Positions 1 to 9,526 of a DNA stretch of 64,000 bases are shown piece by piece. The notes under the pieces were generated by a model, which saw only the letters and a list, made by a program, of their open reading frames with translations, was not told the origin of the DNA and did no database searches. The stretch is from Ferruginibacter sp. Its GTDB lineage: Bacteria; Bacteroidota; Bacteroidia; Chitinophagales; Chitinophagaceae. Every line of letters starts with the position of its first letter. Position 1 is the first letter of the stretch. The stretch spans positions 186,001 through 250,000 of the forward strand of contig JAOQAK010000002.1 in assembly GCA_025963635.1 (NCBI GenBank), written 5' to 3'. The position numbers and the translations under genes are program-made.

Positions 1-626
1 ATTTTTGGTTTATCAATCCCGAAATCAATCTTAAGCGAGTTATTCATTAAATGCAATTTGCTCAGGATATTTTCACGGGTAATGTGTGCGGCGATATCTT
101 TCACCGGAACATGCTCTGTAAGTAAAGCCACCCTCATATTTTCAGCCACCATAAACATCACCACATCCCGCACCCCGAACAGATCTTTCAGGTAAGGCGT
201 GTGGCCGGTGAAATTGAACTCTACCGACTGGGTATTTTTTTTATGGATCGGAGCCGTTACCAGCCCATCAATTTTTCCATCTTTCAGGGCTTGAGCGGCG
301 GTAACAAGACTGATTACCGCACATTTACCTCCCTGCTCATTTAATATGCCAGGAGTAATGGCCACATCATCTTCCCAGCAATTGTACAGGTTTACCTGTT
401 TATGATTGATGCGGCTTGAATCCTTTATGGATGAAAAATTAAAGTTGATTTCTGGAAGCGATTTGCGGTAGAAATTCAGCACTTTATTACCGGCGAACAG
501 AACAGGGGTACAAATTTCCAGCAGCCTGGCATCCCCAATTGTCTTTATAATTATTTCAAGGCCGATACCATTAATGTCGCCACAGGATATCCCAATAATG
601 GGTTTATTTTCAGATGATAAGCTCAT
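1..626 (-). CDS. pdxA: 4-hydroxythreonine-4-phosphate dehydrogenase PdxA, partial (C-terminus outside window)
   Basis: PdxA oxidises 4-phosphohydroxy-threonine with NAD in the DXP-dependent pathway to pyridoxal phosphate, in the cytoplasm. Reading leftward from the ATG at 624-626 gives about 208 residues beginning MSLSSENKPIIGISCGDING. The family motifs are visible: the N-terminal GISxGDxNGIG segment, TAPIHKK (active-site Lys and substrate loop), FTGHTPYL (metal-binding His) and ALLTEHVPV. The frame is open to the window edge, so roughly the last 40% of the protein is missing here. It is divergent from rsmA, with about 208 bp between the two starts. pdxA and rsmA are commonly neighbours, which supports both calls. 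The identification is secure; the 3' end cannot be judged. Confidence 0.93.
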   Translation of the reverse strand, partial: MSLSSENKPIIGISCGDINGIGLEIIIKTIGDARLLEICTPVLFAGNKVLNFYRKSLPEINFNFSSIKDSSRINHKQVNLYNCWEDDVAITPGILNEQGGKCAVISLVTAAQALKDGKIDGLVTAPIHKKNTQSVEFNFTGHTPYLKDLFGVRDVVMFMVAENMRVALLTEHVPVKDIAAHITRENILSKLHLMNNSLKIDFGIDKPK

Positions 627-821
627 ATCGTGTTTATTGAGTCGTAAAAATACAACTTCTTGCCGGTAAACGGTTTAACGGATGCCTTCGAAATCATCGC
701 TGTGCACCTAAACAGCCTGCCAGCTTTTGGAAGGACAGCACAAGTTTAACAGTTTATTGAAAGTCCGAAGTTTGCAGAATAAGCGCCCAACGGCAATGAC
801 ATCTTGCTCAAATGTTCTGCT

Positions 822-829
822 TACTTTTG
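822..829 (+). promoter_or_regulatory. Possible -7 box for rsmA
   Basis: TACTTTTG matches the Bacteroidota -7 consensus TAnnTTTG and lies 5 bp before the proposed rsmA ATG, which would make the transcript nearly leaderless. A TTG at 804-806 is only 15 bp upstream, shorter than the usual spacing of about 19 bp, so the -33 element is doubtful. Confidence 0.35.
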
Positions 830-834
830 CAGTA

Positions 835-1587
835 ATGTTTAGAATAAAAAAATCCCTTGGTCAGCATTTTTTAAAAGATGATACCGTAATTCAAAAAATT
901 GTGGAGGCTTTAAAAGAAGCGCCTTTTGCAAATCTCCTGGAAGTTGGTCCTGGCGGAGGTGCATTAACAAGGCAACTGGTGAAGATACCCGGTATTAACT
1001 TTAAGGCAGTAGAACTGGATGATGAGAAAACCGAATACCTGGTGAAGACATGGCCCGAACTAAAGGATAAGATCATCGGCGAAAGCTTTTTAGACATCGA
1101 TGCGCCATTTGATGAGCCATTTACCGTGATTGGCAATTTTCCTTATAATATTTCCACCCAGATATTATTTAAAGTGCTGGATTGGAAAGATAAAGTGCCG
1201 GTGGTAATTGGTATGTTTCAGAAGGAAGTAGCACAAAGAGCCGCTTCTGATGAAGGAAGCAAAGTATACGGCGTGTTAAGTGTATTGATCCAAGCTTTTT
1301 ACGATGTGGAGTATTTGTTTGATGTAAGTAATCAATCATTTAACCCGCCGCCAAAGGTGCAAAGCGGTGTAATCAGGCTCAAAAGAAAAACCACTGAGTT
1401 ACCGGTAAAAAGCGATCGTGCTTTTAGGGTATTGGTGAAAACTGCCTTTAACCAACGGCGCAAAACCCTGCGCAATGCAGTAAAAAGTTTATTCACCGCA
1501 GAAATATTAAAGGATGAAATTTTTAACAAACGTGCTGAAGCATTAAGTGTTGAAGATTTTGCGGAACTTACTTTTAAAATGAGTTGA
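835..1587 (+). CDS. rsmA: 16S rRNA (adenine1518/1519-N6)-dimethyltransferase RsmA (KsgA)
   Basis: RsmA dimethylates two adjacent adenines in the helix-45 loop of 16S rRNA using S-adenosylmethionine, late in 30S assembly. The protein begins MFRIKKSLGQHFLKD, the typical family start (KxLGQHFL). It has the SAM-binding loop EVGPGGGAL and the catalytic NFPY motif at about residues 101-104, then the C-terminal helical RNA-binding domain. An upstream in-frame ATG at 727 would add 36 residues unlike the family, so the ATG at 835 is chosen, giving 250 residues, near the usual 255-270. The stop is 3 bp before the next gene, suggesting co-transcription with the lipoprotein gene. Confidence 0.95.
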   Translation: MFRIKKSLGQHFLKDDTVIQKIVEALKEAPFANLLEVGPGGGALTRQLVKIPGINFKAVELDDEKTEYLVKTWPELKDKIIGESFLDIDAPFDEPFTVIGNFPYNISTQILFKVLDWKDKVPVVIGMFQKEVAQRAASDEGSKVYGVLSVLIQAFYDVEYLFDVSNQSFNPPPKVQSGVIRLKRKTTELPVKSDRAFRVLVKTAFNQRRKTLRNAVKSLFTAEILKDEIFNKRAEALSVEDFAELTFKMS

Positions 1588-1590
1588 CCC

Positions 1591-2451
1591 ATGAAAAAGA
1601 GCATTGCTTTTTTAGCAGTTATTTCAGTTTTGCTCCTGTCTTGTAATACGCCAAGGTATATGTACAGTCCTTCTGCGCAAAATGTACCGGTATTGGTAAA
1701 AAACGGGGATAGCAAGCTTGCCGCCAACTATTCTTCAGATCTTTCCGGTTACCCTTTTACGAGCACCTCTCCGGCAGGCGAAACAAAAAAAAGCAATGGT
1801 TTCGACTTACAGGGTGCTGTGGCGATTACTGACCACTTCGCCATACAGGCAAATTATTTCAATCGCACAGAACGAAACGGGGGCAATGATGATAATTACC
1901 TCGATAGCACGGTCATCAATTATAAAAGAAAGCTCACCGAATTTGGAATTGGATATTTAAAGTCGATGCACCGGCACGATAAAGTAATGTTCCAGGTATT
2001 TGGCGGGGCGGGCAAAGGTAATTTCAGGTTTACAGACAGGGGGAAAGATCAGAATAATATTTACTTGTTAAGAAGTCACGAAGCCGATGTATTGAAAGTG
2101 TATGTTCAACCTGCATTCCTTTTCAGGATACGGGAGAATTTTAGTATGTCTGTTTCAACCCGGTTCAGCTTTATCAACTTCAGCAATATCAAAACGGATT
2201 ATACTCAAACAGAATTGGAAAGTTACCAGTTGAATGATTTACCCCTGGGTTACCGTGTATTTTTTGAACCGGCATTTACCAATACATTTGGATTTAATAA
2301 ATTGCCTGGAGTGAAGTTTGAATACCAGTTTTTAACGGCTTTACAGATCAGCGACCGTACGATCGATTACAGGTCTTTCAATTTTTCGCTAGGAATTTTG
2401 TTGGATATTCCCAAAATGTTCAAGACCGGCGCCGGCAAAGAAACGGATTGA
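1591..2451 (+). CDS. Predicted outer-membrane-associated lipoprotein, unknown function
   Basis: The 286-residue product starts MKKSIAFLAVISVLLLSCNT, a lipoprotein signal with lipidated Cys18 predicted (lipobox LLSC). The remainder is rich in alternating polar and aromatic segments such as AITDHFAIQANYF, VYVQPAFLFRI and FEYQFLTALQI, which look like strands of a small outer-membrane beta barrel similar to outer-membrane beta-barrel families of Bacteroidota. I recognise no named family. It starts 3 bp after rsmA and probably shares its transcript, with no obvious functional link. A surface-associated structural or porin-like role is inference only. Confidence 0.75.
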   Translation: MKKSIAFLAVISVLLLSCNTPRYMYSPSAQNVPVLVKNGDSKLAANYSSDLSGYPFTSTSPAGETKKSNGFDLQGAVAITDHFAIQANYFNRTERNGGNDDNYLDSTVINYKRKLTEFGIGYLKSMHRHDKVMFQVFGGAGKGNFRFTDRGKDQNNIYLLRSHEADVLKVYVQPAFLFRIRENFSMSVSTRFSFINFSNIKTDYTQTELESYQLNDLPLGYRVFFEPAFTNTFGFNKLPGVKFEYQFLTALQISDRTIDYRSFNFSLGILLDIPKMFKTGAGKETD

Positions 2452-2529
2452 CGATTGCTCTTTTAACTTCCTCATAAATAAACCGGCATCGTTGCGAACT
2501 ACACCGGATATATTTTAATATTAAGCCTT

Positions 2530-5500
2530 ATGAATTTAACCCCAAACCATACTGTTCGGATAGTTACTGCTGCCGCATTGTTTGATGGCCATGATGCTGC
2601 CATCAATATTATGCGCCGCATTCTACAGTCGAAAGGAGCAGAGATCATTCACCTCGGACATGACCGGAGCGTGCACGAAATAGTGGAATGTGCCATAGAA
2701 GAAGATGCCCATGCCATCGCCATTACCAGCTACCAGGGAGGGCATGTTGAGTTTTTTAAATACATGAAAGACCTGCTGGATGAAAACGGCTGTGGCCACA
2801 TCAAAATATTTGGCGGTGGCGGCGGCACTATCCTGCCAGTGGAAATTGAAGAACTGCATAATTACGGAATAACCCGGATTTACTCACCCGATGATGGCAG
2901 ACATATGGGATTAGAGGGGATGATTGAGGATTTGATGGAGAAAAGCCCCCCTTCCCCGCTGGCCAGCGGGGGGTTCTTGGACTCTGCTGATGCTATGCCC
3001 TTTGCGTTAGGCGAAAAAAGAGATATTAAAAAAATTGCACGAGCCATTACCCTCGCAGAGAATGGTGAAGATTATACTGACTATATAACCCGGTTAAAAG
3101 CAGACTCTTCAAAATTGAAAAGCGACAAGAACCTCCCTTCGGGGGGCAGGGGGGCTGGAGAGCATAGTGGCGTTGCTATCCTTGGCATCACTGGCACCGG
3201 TGGTGCCGGAAAATCTTCCGTTACCGATGAACTTGTTCGCCGTTTCTTAAATGAATACCCGGATAAAACCATTGCGGTAATTTCCGTTGATCCATCCCGC
3301 AAAAAAACGGGTGGTGCATTGCTGGGCGACCGGATCCGGATGAATGCCATTTCTTCTCCCCGCGCCTATATGCGCAGCCTCGCCACGAGGGAAAGTGATA
3401 AAGCCCTCAGCCAGTATGTTAAACAAGCCATTGATATCTGCAAAGCAGCAGCTTTTGACCTCATCATTTTAGAAAGCGCGGGAGTTGGACAAAGCGATGC
3501 GTCGATAATGGATTATGTAGATGTAAGCATGTACGTGATGACACCGGAATACGGAGCTGCCTCACAATTGGAAAAGATCAATATGCTGGATTATGCCGAT
3601 GTGGTTTGTGTAAATAAATTTGATAAAGCAGGAGCACTTGATGCCCTGCATGATGTGCGGAAGCAATACAAACGCAATCATGGATTATGGACGGCTAAGG
3701 ATTCAGCTTTGCCTGTAATTGGCACTATTGCGGCGCAATTTAATGATGCCGGTATCAATGAATTATTCCTGGTAATCATGGAAAAAGTGCAGGAGAAAAC
3801 CGGTGTTCAATTCGGTAAGCCTACCCCACACCCGGTTTATTTGAAAGATACCACCAGTCAATCTACCATCATTCCCCCCAAGAGGGTGCGTTACCTGGCT
3901 GAGATTGCCGAGGAAATTGAACAATATAACCGCCTGGGAAATGAGCAGTCTGCCATTGCAACAAAACTTTACCAGTTAAATGGTGCTTTACAAATCCTTA
4001 CCGGTGAAAATGGCGGGAACCCAGCAGTTGCTAATGAAACACCCGCGATTGAAGCGTTAACGACGGCGAAAACAGAGCTGGAAAAGCAATTGTTCCCCGT
4101 TTGTAAAAAGCTGGTGGATGAATGGGAACAAACCAGGGATAGGTATAAGAAGGAATTTTTTGAATATGATGTAAGGGGAAAGATCATCCGGCAACCCTTG
4201 TACTTTGAATCATTATCGCATACCCGTATCCCCAAAATAGCGGTGCCCCGTTTTAAGGACTGGGGGGATATTTTACGATGGAGGATCCAGGAGAATTTCC
4301 CCGGAAAATTTCCCTATACTGCCGGCGTGTTCCCGTTAAAAAGGGTGGAAGAAGATCCCACGAGGATGTTTGCCGGGGAAGGTGGCCCCGAGAGAACTAA
4401 CAGGAGATTCCATTACGTGAGTCTTGGCCAGCCTGCAAAAAGATTGTCCACAGCATTCGATAGTGTAACCCTGTATGGCGAAGATCCTGCAGCCCGGCCC
4501 GATATTTATGGCAAAGTGGGCAACAGCGGGGTAAGCATTGCCACCATAGATGATGCGAAAAAGCTGTACAGCGGTTTTGATCTCTGCGATTCAAAGACAT
4601 CAGTAAGCATGACGATCAACGGGCCTGCGCCAATGCTGCTGGCATTTTTCATGAATGCGGCCATCGATCAGCAATGCGAAAAATACATCTTTGAAAATAG
4701 CTTAAATCAAGAAGTAAATAAACTGATCGAATCAAAATACGATATCGAAACCCTACCAAAATATATAGGGGAAGATGGCAAGCCAATACATCATACCAGT
4801 TTACCCAAACTTACACCCACTCCTGGAACTGGAAAACAGCTCGTTGATACAGCTGACTCCAGGAACCCCCCTTCGGGGGGCAGGGGGGCTGGACTTCCTC
4901 CTGGGAACTCCGGTTTAGGCCTGCGGCTTCTTGGCTTAAGCGGCAGTGATGTTTTGCCTGCGGAAGTGTATGAAAGAATAAAGGCCGCCACCCTGGCAAC
5001 CGTCAGGGGAACTGTTCAGGCAGATATCCTAAAAGAAGACCAGGCACAGAACACCTGCATTTTTTCAACAGAGTTTGCTTTGAAATTAATGGGCGATGTG
5101 CAGGAGTATTTTATTGAGCACAAAGTGCAGAATTTTTATAGTGTAAGCATCAGTGGATACCATATCGCGGAGGCTGGAGCCAATCCCATCAGCCAGCTGG
5201 CATTTACGCTTGCCAATGGATTTACGTATATCGAATATTATTTAAGCAGGGGAATGCATATCGACGATTTTGCACCCAATCTTTCTTTCTTTTTCAGCAA
5301 TGGTATGGATGCTGAATATAGCGTGATTGGCCGGGTTGCCCGCAGGATCTGGGCCAAAGCCATCAAGTACAAATACAACGGTAACGGCCGCAGTCAAAAG
5401 TTGAAATACCATATTCAAACCAGTGGCAGAAGCCTGCATGCACAGGAAATTGATTTCAATGATATCCGTACCACGCTGCAGGCATTGTATGCGATTTACG

Positions 5501-6105
5501 ATAATTGCAATTCGTTGCACACCAACGCTTACGATGAGGCCATTACCACACCAACCGAGGAAAGTGTTCGCAGGGCAATGGCCATTCAACTGATCATCAA
5601 CAGGGAACTGGGCACGGCTAAAAATGAAAATCCTACCCAGGGCTCCTTTCTTCTTGAAGAACTAACAGACCTGGTGGAAGAAGCGGTAATGGCAGAATTT
5701 TACCGGCTCACAGAAAGAGGCGGCGTACTAGGCGCAATGGAGCGAATGTACCAGCGCAATAAAATCCAGGAGGAAAGCCTGTACTACGAAACGCTAAAAC
5801 ACACCGGTGAATTTCCTATTGTAGGAGTGAATACGTTTTTAAACAAAAAGGGCAGCCCTACTATTTTGCCCACCGAAGTAATTCGCAGTACTACTGAAGA
5901 AAAGGAATTCCAGATAAAAACGCTGCAGGCTTTTCATGAGCGGCATGCAGCAAAGAGTGCAGAGATGCTACTCCGTTTGCAACAGGTGGCGATAAGTAAT
6001 GGTAACCTGTTTGCCGAATTAATGGAAACGGTAAAATATTGCTCCTTAGGGCAAATTACCAATGCGTTGTACGCAGTTGGCGGGCAGTATAGGCGGAACA
6101 TGTAA
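2530..6105 (+). CDS. icmF: Fused isobutyryl-CoA mutase IcmF (B12 domain, G-protein chaperone, mutase domain)
   Basis: IcmF interconverts isobutyryl-CoA and n-butyryl-CoA using adenosylcobalamin, with a built-in GTPase chaperone. The 1191 residues show, in order: a B12-binding domain at 10-135 with DGHDAAI (DxHxxG-like; His21 would ligate cobalt); a MeaB-like P-loop GTPase at about 215-470 with GTGGAGKSS and VNKFD; and the large mutase subunit from about 570 to the end, with [37 protein letters not shown] and FAPNLSFFF. This domain order defines IcmF, not methylmalonyl-CoA mutase; Phe in RMFAGEG replaces the Tyr of methylmalonyl-CoA mutase. Three GC-rich repeat elements add Pro/Gly/Ser/Arg-rich tracts to the linker around 138-152, the linker around 199-210 and a loop near 774-788. 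It is therefore longer than the usual 1050-1100 residues. No frame is broken. Confidence 0.95.
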   Translation: MNLTPNHTVRIVTAAALFDGHDAAINIMRRILQSKGAEIIHLGHDRSVHEIVECAIEEDAHAIAITSYQGGHVEFFKYMKDLLDENGCGHIKIFGGGGGTILPVEIEELHNYGITRIYSPDDGRHMGLEGMIEDLMEKSPPSPLASGGFLDSADAMPFALGEKRDIKKIARAITLAENGEDYTDYITRLKADSSKLKSDKNLPSGGRGAGEHSGVAILGITGTGGAGKSSVTDELVRRFLNEYPDKTIAVISVDPSRKKTGGALLGDRIRMNAISSPRAYMRSLATRESDKALSQYVKQAIDICKAAAFDLIILESAGVGQSDASIMDYVDVSMYVMTPEYGAASQLEKINMLDYADVVCVNKFDKAGALDALHDVRKQYKRNHGLWTAKDSALPVIGTIAAQFNDAGINELFLVIMEKVQEKTGVQFGKPTPHPVYLKDTTSQSTIIPPKRVRYLAEIAEEIEQYNRLGNEQSAIATKLYQLNGALQILTGENGGNPAVANETPAIEALTTAKTELEKQLFPVCKKLVDEWEQTRDRYKKEFFEYDVRGKIIRQPLYFESLSHTRIPKIAVPRFKDWGDILRWRIQENFPGKFPYTAGVFPLKRVEEDPTRMFAGEGGPERTNRRFHYVSLGQPAKRLSTAFDSVTLYGEDPAARPDIYGKVGNSGVSIATIDDAKKLYSGFDLCDSKTSVSMTINGPAPMLLAFFMNAAIDQQCEKYIFENSLNQEVNKLIESKYDIETLPKYIGEDGKPIHHTSLPKLTPTPGTGKQLVDTADSRNPPSGGRGAGLPPGNSGLGLRLLGLSGSDVLPAEVYERIKAATLATVRGTVQADILKEDQAQNTCIFSTEFALKLMGDVQEYFIEHKVQNFYSVSISGYHIAEAGANPISQLAFTLANGFTYIEYYLSRGMHIDDFAPNLSFFFSNGMDAEYSVIGRVARRIWAKAIKYKYNGNGRSQKLKYHIQTSGRSLHAQEIDFNDIRTTLQALYAIYDNCNSLHTNAYDEAITTPTEESVRRAMAIQLIINRELGTAKNENPTQGSFLLEELTDLVEEAVMAEFYRLTERGGVLGAMERMYQRNKIQEESLYYETLKHTGEFPIVGVNTFLNKKGSPTILPTEVIRSTTEEKEFQIKTLQAFHERHAAKSAEMLLRLQQVAISNGNLFAELMETVKYCSLGQITNALYAVGGQYRRNM
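2944..2990 (+). repeat. Intragenic GC-rich element in icmF, copy 1
   Basis: A C-tract, the self-complementary core CCCCGCTGGCCAGCGGGG and a trailing GGTTCTTGGACTCTGCTGA lie in frame after the B12-binding domain and encode [10 protein letters not shown]. Its flanks match the reverse complement of copy 3 (AGCCCCCCT..., GGTTC[CT]TGGA[CG]TC...), so copy 1 is in the opposite orientation. The GC content is far above that of the surrounding gene. Confidence 0.7.
3128..3158 (-). repeat. Intragenic GC-rich element in icmF, copy 2
   Basis: CCCTTCGGGGGGCAGGGGGGCT is shared nearly perfectly with copy 3 and encodes LPSGGRGAG just before the GTPase domain. It is written here as the minus orientation to show that it is inverted relative to copy 1. 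The reading frame is kept. Confidence 0.7.
4850..4893 (-). repeat. Intragenic GC-rich element in icmF, copy 3
   Basis: This stretch encodes [14 protein letters not shown]. It contains CCCCCCTTCGGGGGG, a perfect hairpin, followed by CAGGGGGGCTGGA as in copy 2, and is preceded by CAGCTGACTCCAGG, whose complement matches the end of copy 1. It sits in a loop of the mutase domain just before the conserved [10 protein letters not shown] segment. Confidence 0.72.
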
Positions 6106-6109
6106 AGAC

Positions 6110-6167
6110 GCGATGCTGGCGTCTCCACAAACCCAATGCATGGCGTGTGCAGAGACGCCAGCATCGC
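6110..6167. repeat. Palindromic intergenic repeat directly after icmF
   Basis: Two 16-bp arms are perfect inverted copies: GCGATGCTGGCGTCTC at 6110-6125 and its complement at 6152-6167. Each arm can also fold on itself (GACGC...GCGTC). The imperfect similarity extends outward into the icmF stop codon at 6103-6105. It sits between convergent genes and could act as a bidirectional terminator or mRNA end, or be a REP-like dispersed element. There is no T-run. Confidence 0.7.
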
Positions 6168-6178
6168 GCCCTACATCC

Positions 6179-6358
6179 CTAATCCCGTTCGGTTTCTGCC
6201 TGGTGAATTTTTATCTCATTTTCCAACTCCTCTTGCGTTACATCCTCTTCCAGTTTGTTTTCATTCTTTGAACGGGAGGGTTTGTTTGTGGATGCCTTAT
6301 CACCTGACCCTTTACTGGCTGCAGGCTTGTTAACTTTTGATTTAGTTTCTTTCTTCAT
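6179..6358 (-). CDS. Small Lys/Glu-rich hypothetical protein
   Basis: The frame from the ATG at 6356-6358 encodes 59 residues beginning MKKETKSKVNKPAAS. The first half is Lys/Ser/Ala-rich and unstructured, and the second half is acidic and likely helical (EEDVTQEELENEIKIHQAE). An upstream in-frame start would add a hydrophobic stretch, but the Lys-rich start is typical for small Bacteroidota proteins. No family is recognised and no membrane segment is present from this start. It converges on icmF, ending just beyond the palindromic repeat. Short length and biased composition make it only a probable gene. Confidence 0.45.
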   Translation of the reverse strand: MKKETKSKVNKPAASKGSGDKASTNKPSRSKNENKLEEDVTQEELENEIKIHQAETERD

Positions 6359-6451
6359 AACAAAGTTTATTTTTTGAAAGAAAAAAACTGTGCCAATAAG
6401 GATACCGGAATTCAATGTTTACAAGTTCAACGCCCGGACGACAAAGAAATG

Positions 6452-7555
6452 CTACAACAGATTTTTGAAAAACGGAATAAGCTGCTTTGCTAAGATAGCG
6501 TGGTCTTCTACATTGGGATGGCCGCTACAACCATGCGGCTGCATTGGTTCAAAAAAATATAAAGCAACCGGCTTATCAGATGGATGTAAAGCATCGATGT
6601 TTTGTTTTACGGCCGAAAGGCAGTTTTGCAAAATAAGCCGGCCGTTGCCACCAATCATCGGACTGCTGAGTAAGGCAATTTGGGCATTCGAATATTTTGA
6701 TTTAACAAGATTTACAAAGCTTATATACTGTTTTACAAATGTTGCACTATCAAATGGCAATCGTTTCTTTTTTCCATCTCCGTTGCTGAAGTCATTCGTT
6801 CCTAAAGCGATACTCACTATCTGAGGAGCAAACAAATTAAAATTCCAGGGCTGAGTTTTATTTGCCTGGAAGTCGCTTTCTTCATATACAGCCGGCATCG
6901 CCGGACCGTCACTGTTCCAATTGCGATAGACACCGATACCACTTACACCGCTTACGATAAAGTTTGTACCAAGCGCCCTTGCAACTCTTGGCCCGTAGGC
7001 ATAGTAGGCATTGTGGTGGTCGTGGTATTCGCCGGTTCCACAGGGCACTTCCGAAGCATCCGCGGCTGCGCCACAGGTAATGCTGTTCCCGATAAATTCT
7101 ATCAGTGGGGCGGCAGGTCTTTGAAGTGGCTTCACATTTTTTCCGGAAATTTTTTGGATTAGGATTGCACCTGTATATGCTTCCGTTGCCTTATAGATCC
7201 ATATGGTATGCTTTCCTTCAGTTTGAGTAGCTAATACAATCGGTTGGGTGGTATTGCCTGAAATTTTTATTCTTTTCTGATAGGTTCCATCCAACTCATA
7301 TTGCAGGTAATTGTGTGAGCCGGCATTGGGCAGCGATGCAAATAGCTGGCATTCGGTTCCTTCAAAACTAAAACCCACATGCGCCGCAGAGCTTATCAAT
7401 TCAATGCTTTGTTGCGTATCTACAATAAATCTTCCATAAGGCTTTAATTGGGTAGCTGGTAGGTTTGCCGGTTCGTTTGAACTTCGATTTGAAGAAGCGC
7501 AGCTTACACATAGAATGCATAACGCAATGGCAAGGTGATCAAATTTGAATTTCAT
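6452..7555 (-). CDS. Lipoprotein SGNH-hydrolase, carbohydrate esterase family 2-like
   Basis: This is probably an acetylesterase that removes acetyl groups from polysaccharides at the cell surface. The 367 residues begin with a lipoprotein signal ending CVSC (Cys19). A beta-sandwich domain at about 35-145 precedes an SGNH hydrolase domain, the architecture of CE2 acetylxylan esterases. Catalytic motifs seen are FIGNSITCG (Ser158), the GVSGIG block, LGTNDFS (oxyanion Asn) and CSGHPNVEDH (His346). CE2 enzymes often work with a Ser-His dyad, consistent with the position of the C-terminal motif. There is no adjacent carbohydrate locus, so the substrate cannot be inferred. The next gene on this strand is 420 bp upstream. 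Confidence 0.85.
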   Translation of the reverse strand: MKFKFDHLAIALCILCVSCASSNRSSNEPANLPATQLKPYGRFIVDTQQSIELISSAAHVGFSFEGTECQLFASLPNAGSHNYLQYELDGTYQKRIKISGNTTQPIVLATQTEGKHTIWIYKATEAYTGAILIQKISGKNVKPLQRPAAPLIEFIGNSITCGAAADASEVPCGTGEYHDHHNAYYAYGPRVARALGTNFIVSGVSGIGVYRNWNSDGPAMPAVYEESDFQANKTQPWNFNLFAPQIVSIALGTNDFSNGDGKKKRLPFDSATFVKQYISFVNLVKSKYSNAQIALLSSPMIGGNGRLILQNCLSAVKQNIDALHPSDKPVALYFFEPMQPHGCSGHPNVEDHAILAKQLIPFFKNLL

Positions 7556-7975
7556 GTTTCTTGTTTCTTGAATGTTTAATGGAAACTAAAGTTACTTTCA
7601 ATCAGGTGGATCTGTACAAGAAAATTAAAGCAACATGATATATAGTAATTGCTGTGTCCAATTTTAAAGGCACACAAGGAAAGAACAGGGTTAACAGTGC
7701 AATCCTCTTCACAGGAGAAAATTTTGAAAACTGCCCGTCAGTCAGGTCAATCAGAACATGACAGCAGAAGCACACTATTGCAGAAATAAATAGGTGTGAA
7801 AAGTAATATATAGCAGAGATATAAAGTGTAGATGTGTTGAGAAATTGCTATTTGACGATATCACTATAAAAGATTACCCTTACATCAACGCAGGCTATGA
7901 GCGGCTCCCTGCAGGAGAAAATAGAATGCGGAAATAAAGCCAACCCCGTTGCATGATGAGCAGGGAGGGGGAAAT
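7556..7975. other. Intergenic region without recognised gene
   Basis: The 420 bp upstream of the CE2-like gene is AT-rich. I see no convincing coding frame, tRNA or terminator. It presumably holds the promoter of the leftward esterase gene, but no clear TAnnTTTG box was found. Confidence 0.5.
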
Positions 7976-8188
7976 TTATTTAAGCTCTTCGCAGTAATAT
8001 CCTGCGCTTAACAACATCTTTTCAACTTCTTCTCCTGCAATATCATTTGCTATAACCCTTAGAATATTGTCGCGGTCGTTGAGATCAACATTCCACTTGA
8101 AAATGTTTGGATGCACATCCAACGATGATTCAATGTCATTGATACGCGTGGTATCAGTTAGATTGGTTTTAAAAACAAGGATTTCCAT
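7976..8188 (-). CDS. Small conserved-type protein with ferredoxin-like (HMA-like) pattern
   Basis: The 70-residue product begins MEILVFKTNLTDTTRINDI and alternates strand and helix in the beta-alpha-beta-beta-alpha-beta order of heavy-metal-associated domains: MEILVFKTN, DIESSLDVHP, FKWNVDLN, ILRVIANDI, EEVEKMLLSAGYYCEEL. It lacks the CxxC metal-binding motif of true copper chaperones, so metal binding is not supported. Such small proteins occur widely in Bacteroidota without a defined role. It is separated from the sigma-factor pair by about 100 bp and may or may not be co-transcribed with it. Confidence 0.65.
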   Translation of the reverse strand: MEILVFKTNLTDTTRINDIESSLDVHPNIFKWNVDLNDRDNILRVIANDIAGEEVEKMLLSAGYYCEELK

Positions 8189-8290
8189 AAATAAATTTTT
8201 ATAATCAAACCATTCAATTTTACAGCTGCTGATTAGTGTGTAAGGCTGGTGAATGATTCGCCCAAAATGCTAATCATTCACCAGTCACGT

Positions 8291-8659
8291 TTATTGCTGC
8301 CCGGTAGTTTTATCAAGACTGTCATCCGGCATTTTCATTCTCCACCTGCCCCCGCAACGGTTCTTCCATTCGGATTTAAATTTTTCCCGCTGCTCCGGGG
8401 TCATCGTGTCCCATTTCTCCTTCATATTTTGTTTCCATTCATGGCCGCGGCCACCGCGCCATCCACCATGGAAACCGCCAAAAAGTATTTTAGTTAATAC
8501 CAATATGCCGAGGGCCTGTATATAGGTAATGGTTTTTACGCCAATCACTGCGGGTAAAATGGCGTTCCATAATGCCATTACCACCAATGTGAATAATAAC
8601 ATGGCGGCAATAAAAAAGGTCGCCATCATCAATCCCTTCCTGATCCAAAATTTTTTCAT
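8291..8659 (-). CDS. Small membrane protein encoded with an ECF sigma factor
   Basis: The 122 residues contain two hydrophobic segments, MMATFFIAAMLLFTLVVMAL (about 10-30) and a second near 38-60, then a Gly/Arg/His-rich stretch (GGFHGGWRGGRGHEW). A charged helix with MTPEQREKFKSEWKNRC resembles the Spy/CpxP-like periplasmic helix pattern. It starts 37 bp downstream of the sigma factor stop on the same strand, so the two are likely one operon. By position it could act as an anti-sigma or sensor partner, but no known anti-sigma domain is visible, so this role is inference. Confidence 0.7.
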   Translation of the reverse strand: MKKFWIRKGLMMATFFIAAMLLFTLVVMALWNAILPAVIGVKTITYIQALGILVLTKILFGGFHGGWRGGRGHEWKQNMKEKWDTMTPEQREKFKSEWKNRCGGRWRMKMPDDSLDKTTGQQ

Positions 8660-8696
8660 TGTTTAATTTTTATGTCCGCTTATAAGCTGTGACTGT

Positions 8697-9311
8697 TTAA
8701 TAATTTAATAACTCATCTTTCAATACGCTCAACCTGTCTCTCAAATGCAGTACGGCGTAGCGTTTGCGGCTGATGAGTGTGGCCACACTAACCCCGGTTT
8801 GTTGCTCAATTTCTTTGAACGGGATACCGTCTATTTCATTTTGTACAAATACACTACTTTGCTCAACCGGCAACTCATCGAGCGCCACTTTAAGTGCTTC
8901 CCAAAACAGGTTCCGTAAATATTCTGTTTCCGGATTGGTATCTGAAGGCAATAAAATCTCTTTCCAATCCAACATCGCTTCATCCGTTTCAATACTGCTT
9001 AATACATCGTCTGCAAGCGGTAATTTTTGTTTCCGGTAGCTATCGGTAATTTTATTGCGGGCTACTTTATACAACCAGCTGCCCGCACGTTCAATCGGTT
9101 CCGTGTTTCCTGCAAACTGGTAAAAGACATCCTGCAGAATGTCCTCTGCATCTTCAGTACTGGAAACGCGTTGCCTGATAAAACCCAATAGCTGTTTGTT
9201 AAATACTTTTATCGCATTGGTGATATTATTGTTGCGGTCAGCGCTCATTGCTGTTGGTATGGTCAGTACATCCTTCATGTATATTCTCGTAGACGAATCG
9301 AAACATACCAT
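8697..9311 (-). CDS. RNA polymerase sigma factor, ECF subfamily
   Basis: It directs RNA polymerase to a small set of promoters. The sigma-2 region contains RVSSTEDAEDILQDVFYQF and GSWLYKVARNKITDSYRK. The sigma-4 region has ALDELPVEQSSVFVQNEIDGIPFKEIEQQTGVSVATLISRKRYAVLHLR, including the helix-turn-helix (long motif spans residues about 143-193). In-frame ATGs at 9278 and 9248 are also possible starts, since the first 11-21 residues are unlike the family. No Shine-Dalgarno distinguishes them. The small membrane protein directly downstream probably belongs to the same unit, as is common for ECF factors and their regulators. Confidence 0.88.
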   Translation of the reverse strand: MVCFDSSTRIYMKDVLTIPTAMSADRNNNITNAIKVFNKQLLGFIRQRVSSTEDAEDILQDVFYQFAGNTEPIERAGSWLYKVARNKITDSYRKQKLPLADDVLSSIETDEAMLDWKEILLPSDTNPETEYLRNLFWEALKVALDELPVEQSSVFVQNEIDGIPFKEIEQQTGVSVATLISRKRYAVLHLRDRLSVLKDELLNY

Positions 9312-9526
9312 GTTTTAAATTTGAAACAATATTTTTTATTTGCTTGGATCATGCGGCGGTAATGCGTGAAGATATCCTAAAAGATGGCTCGTTCATGTAA
9401 AGAAATGCACAAGGGCGTAGAACTTTCTCAACAAAAAAAATGTGTTTTCTGCCGAGGATACTCTTTTTCGCGTGGTATGGTTTTGGATGCACTTACCATA
9501 CTATTGTTCATTCCTAAACAAATATT

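Noticed and set aside
727..834. Longer rsmA start
   Set aside because: The extra 36 residues are unlike the RsmA family, which begins at the ATG at 835 with a -7 box just before it.
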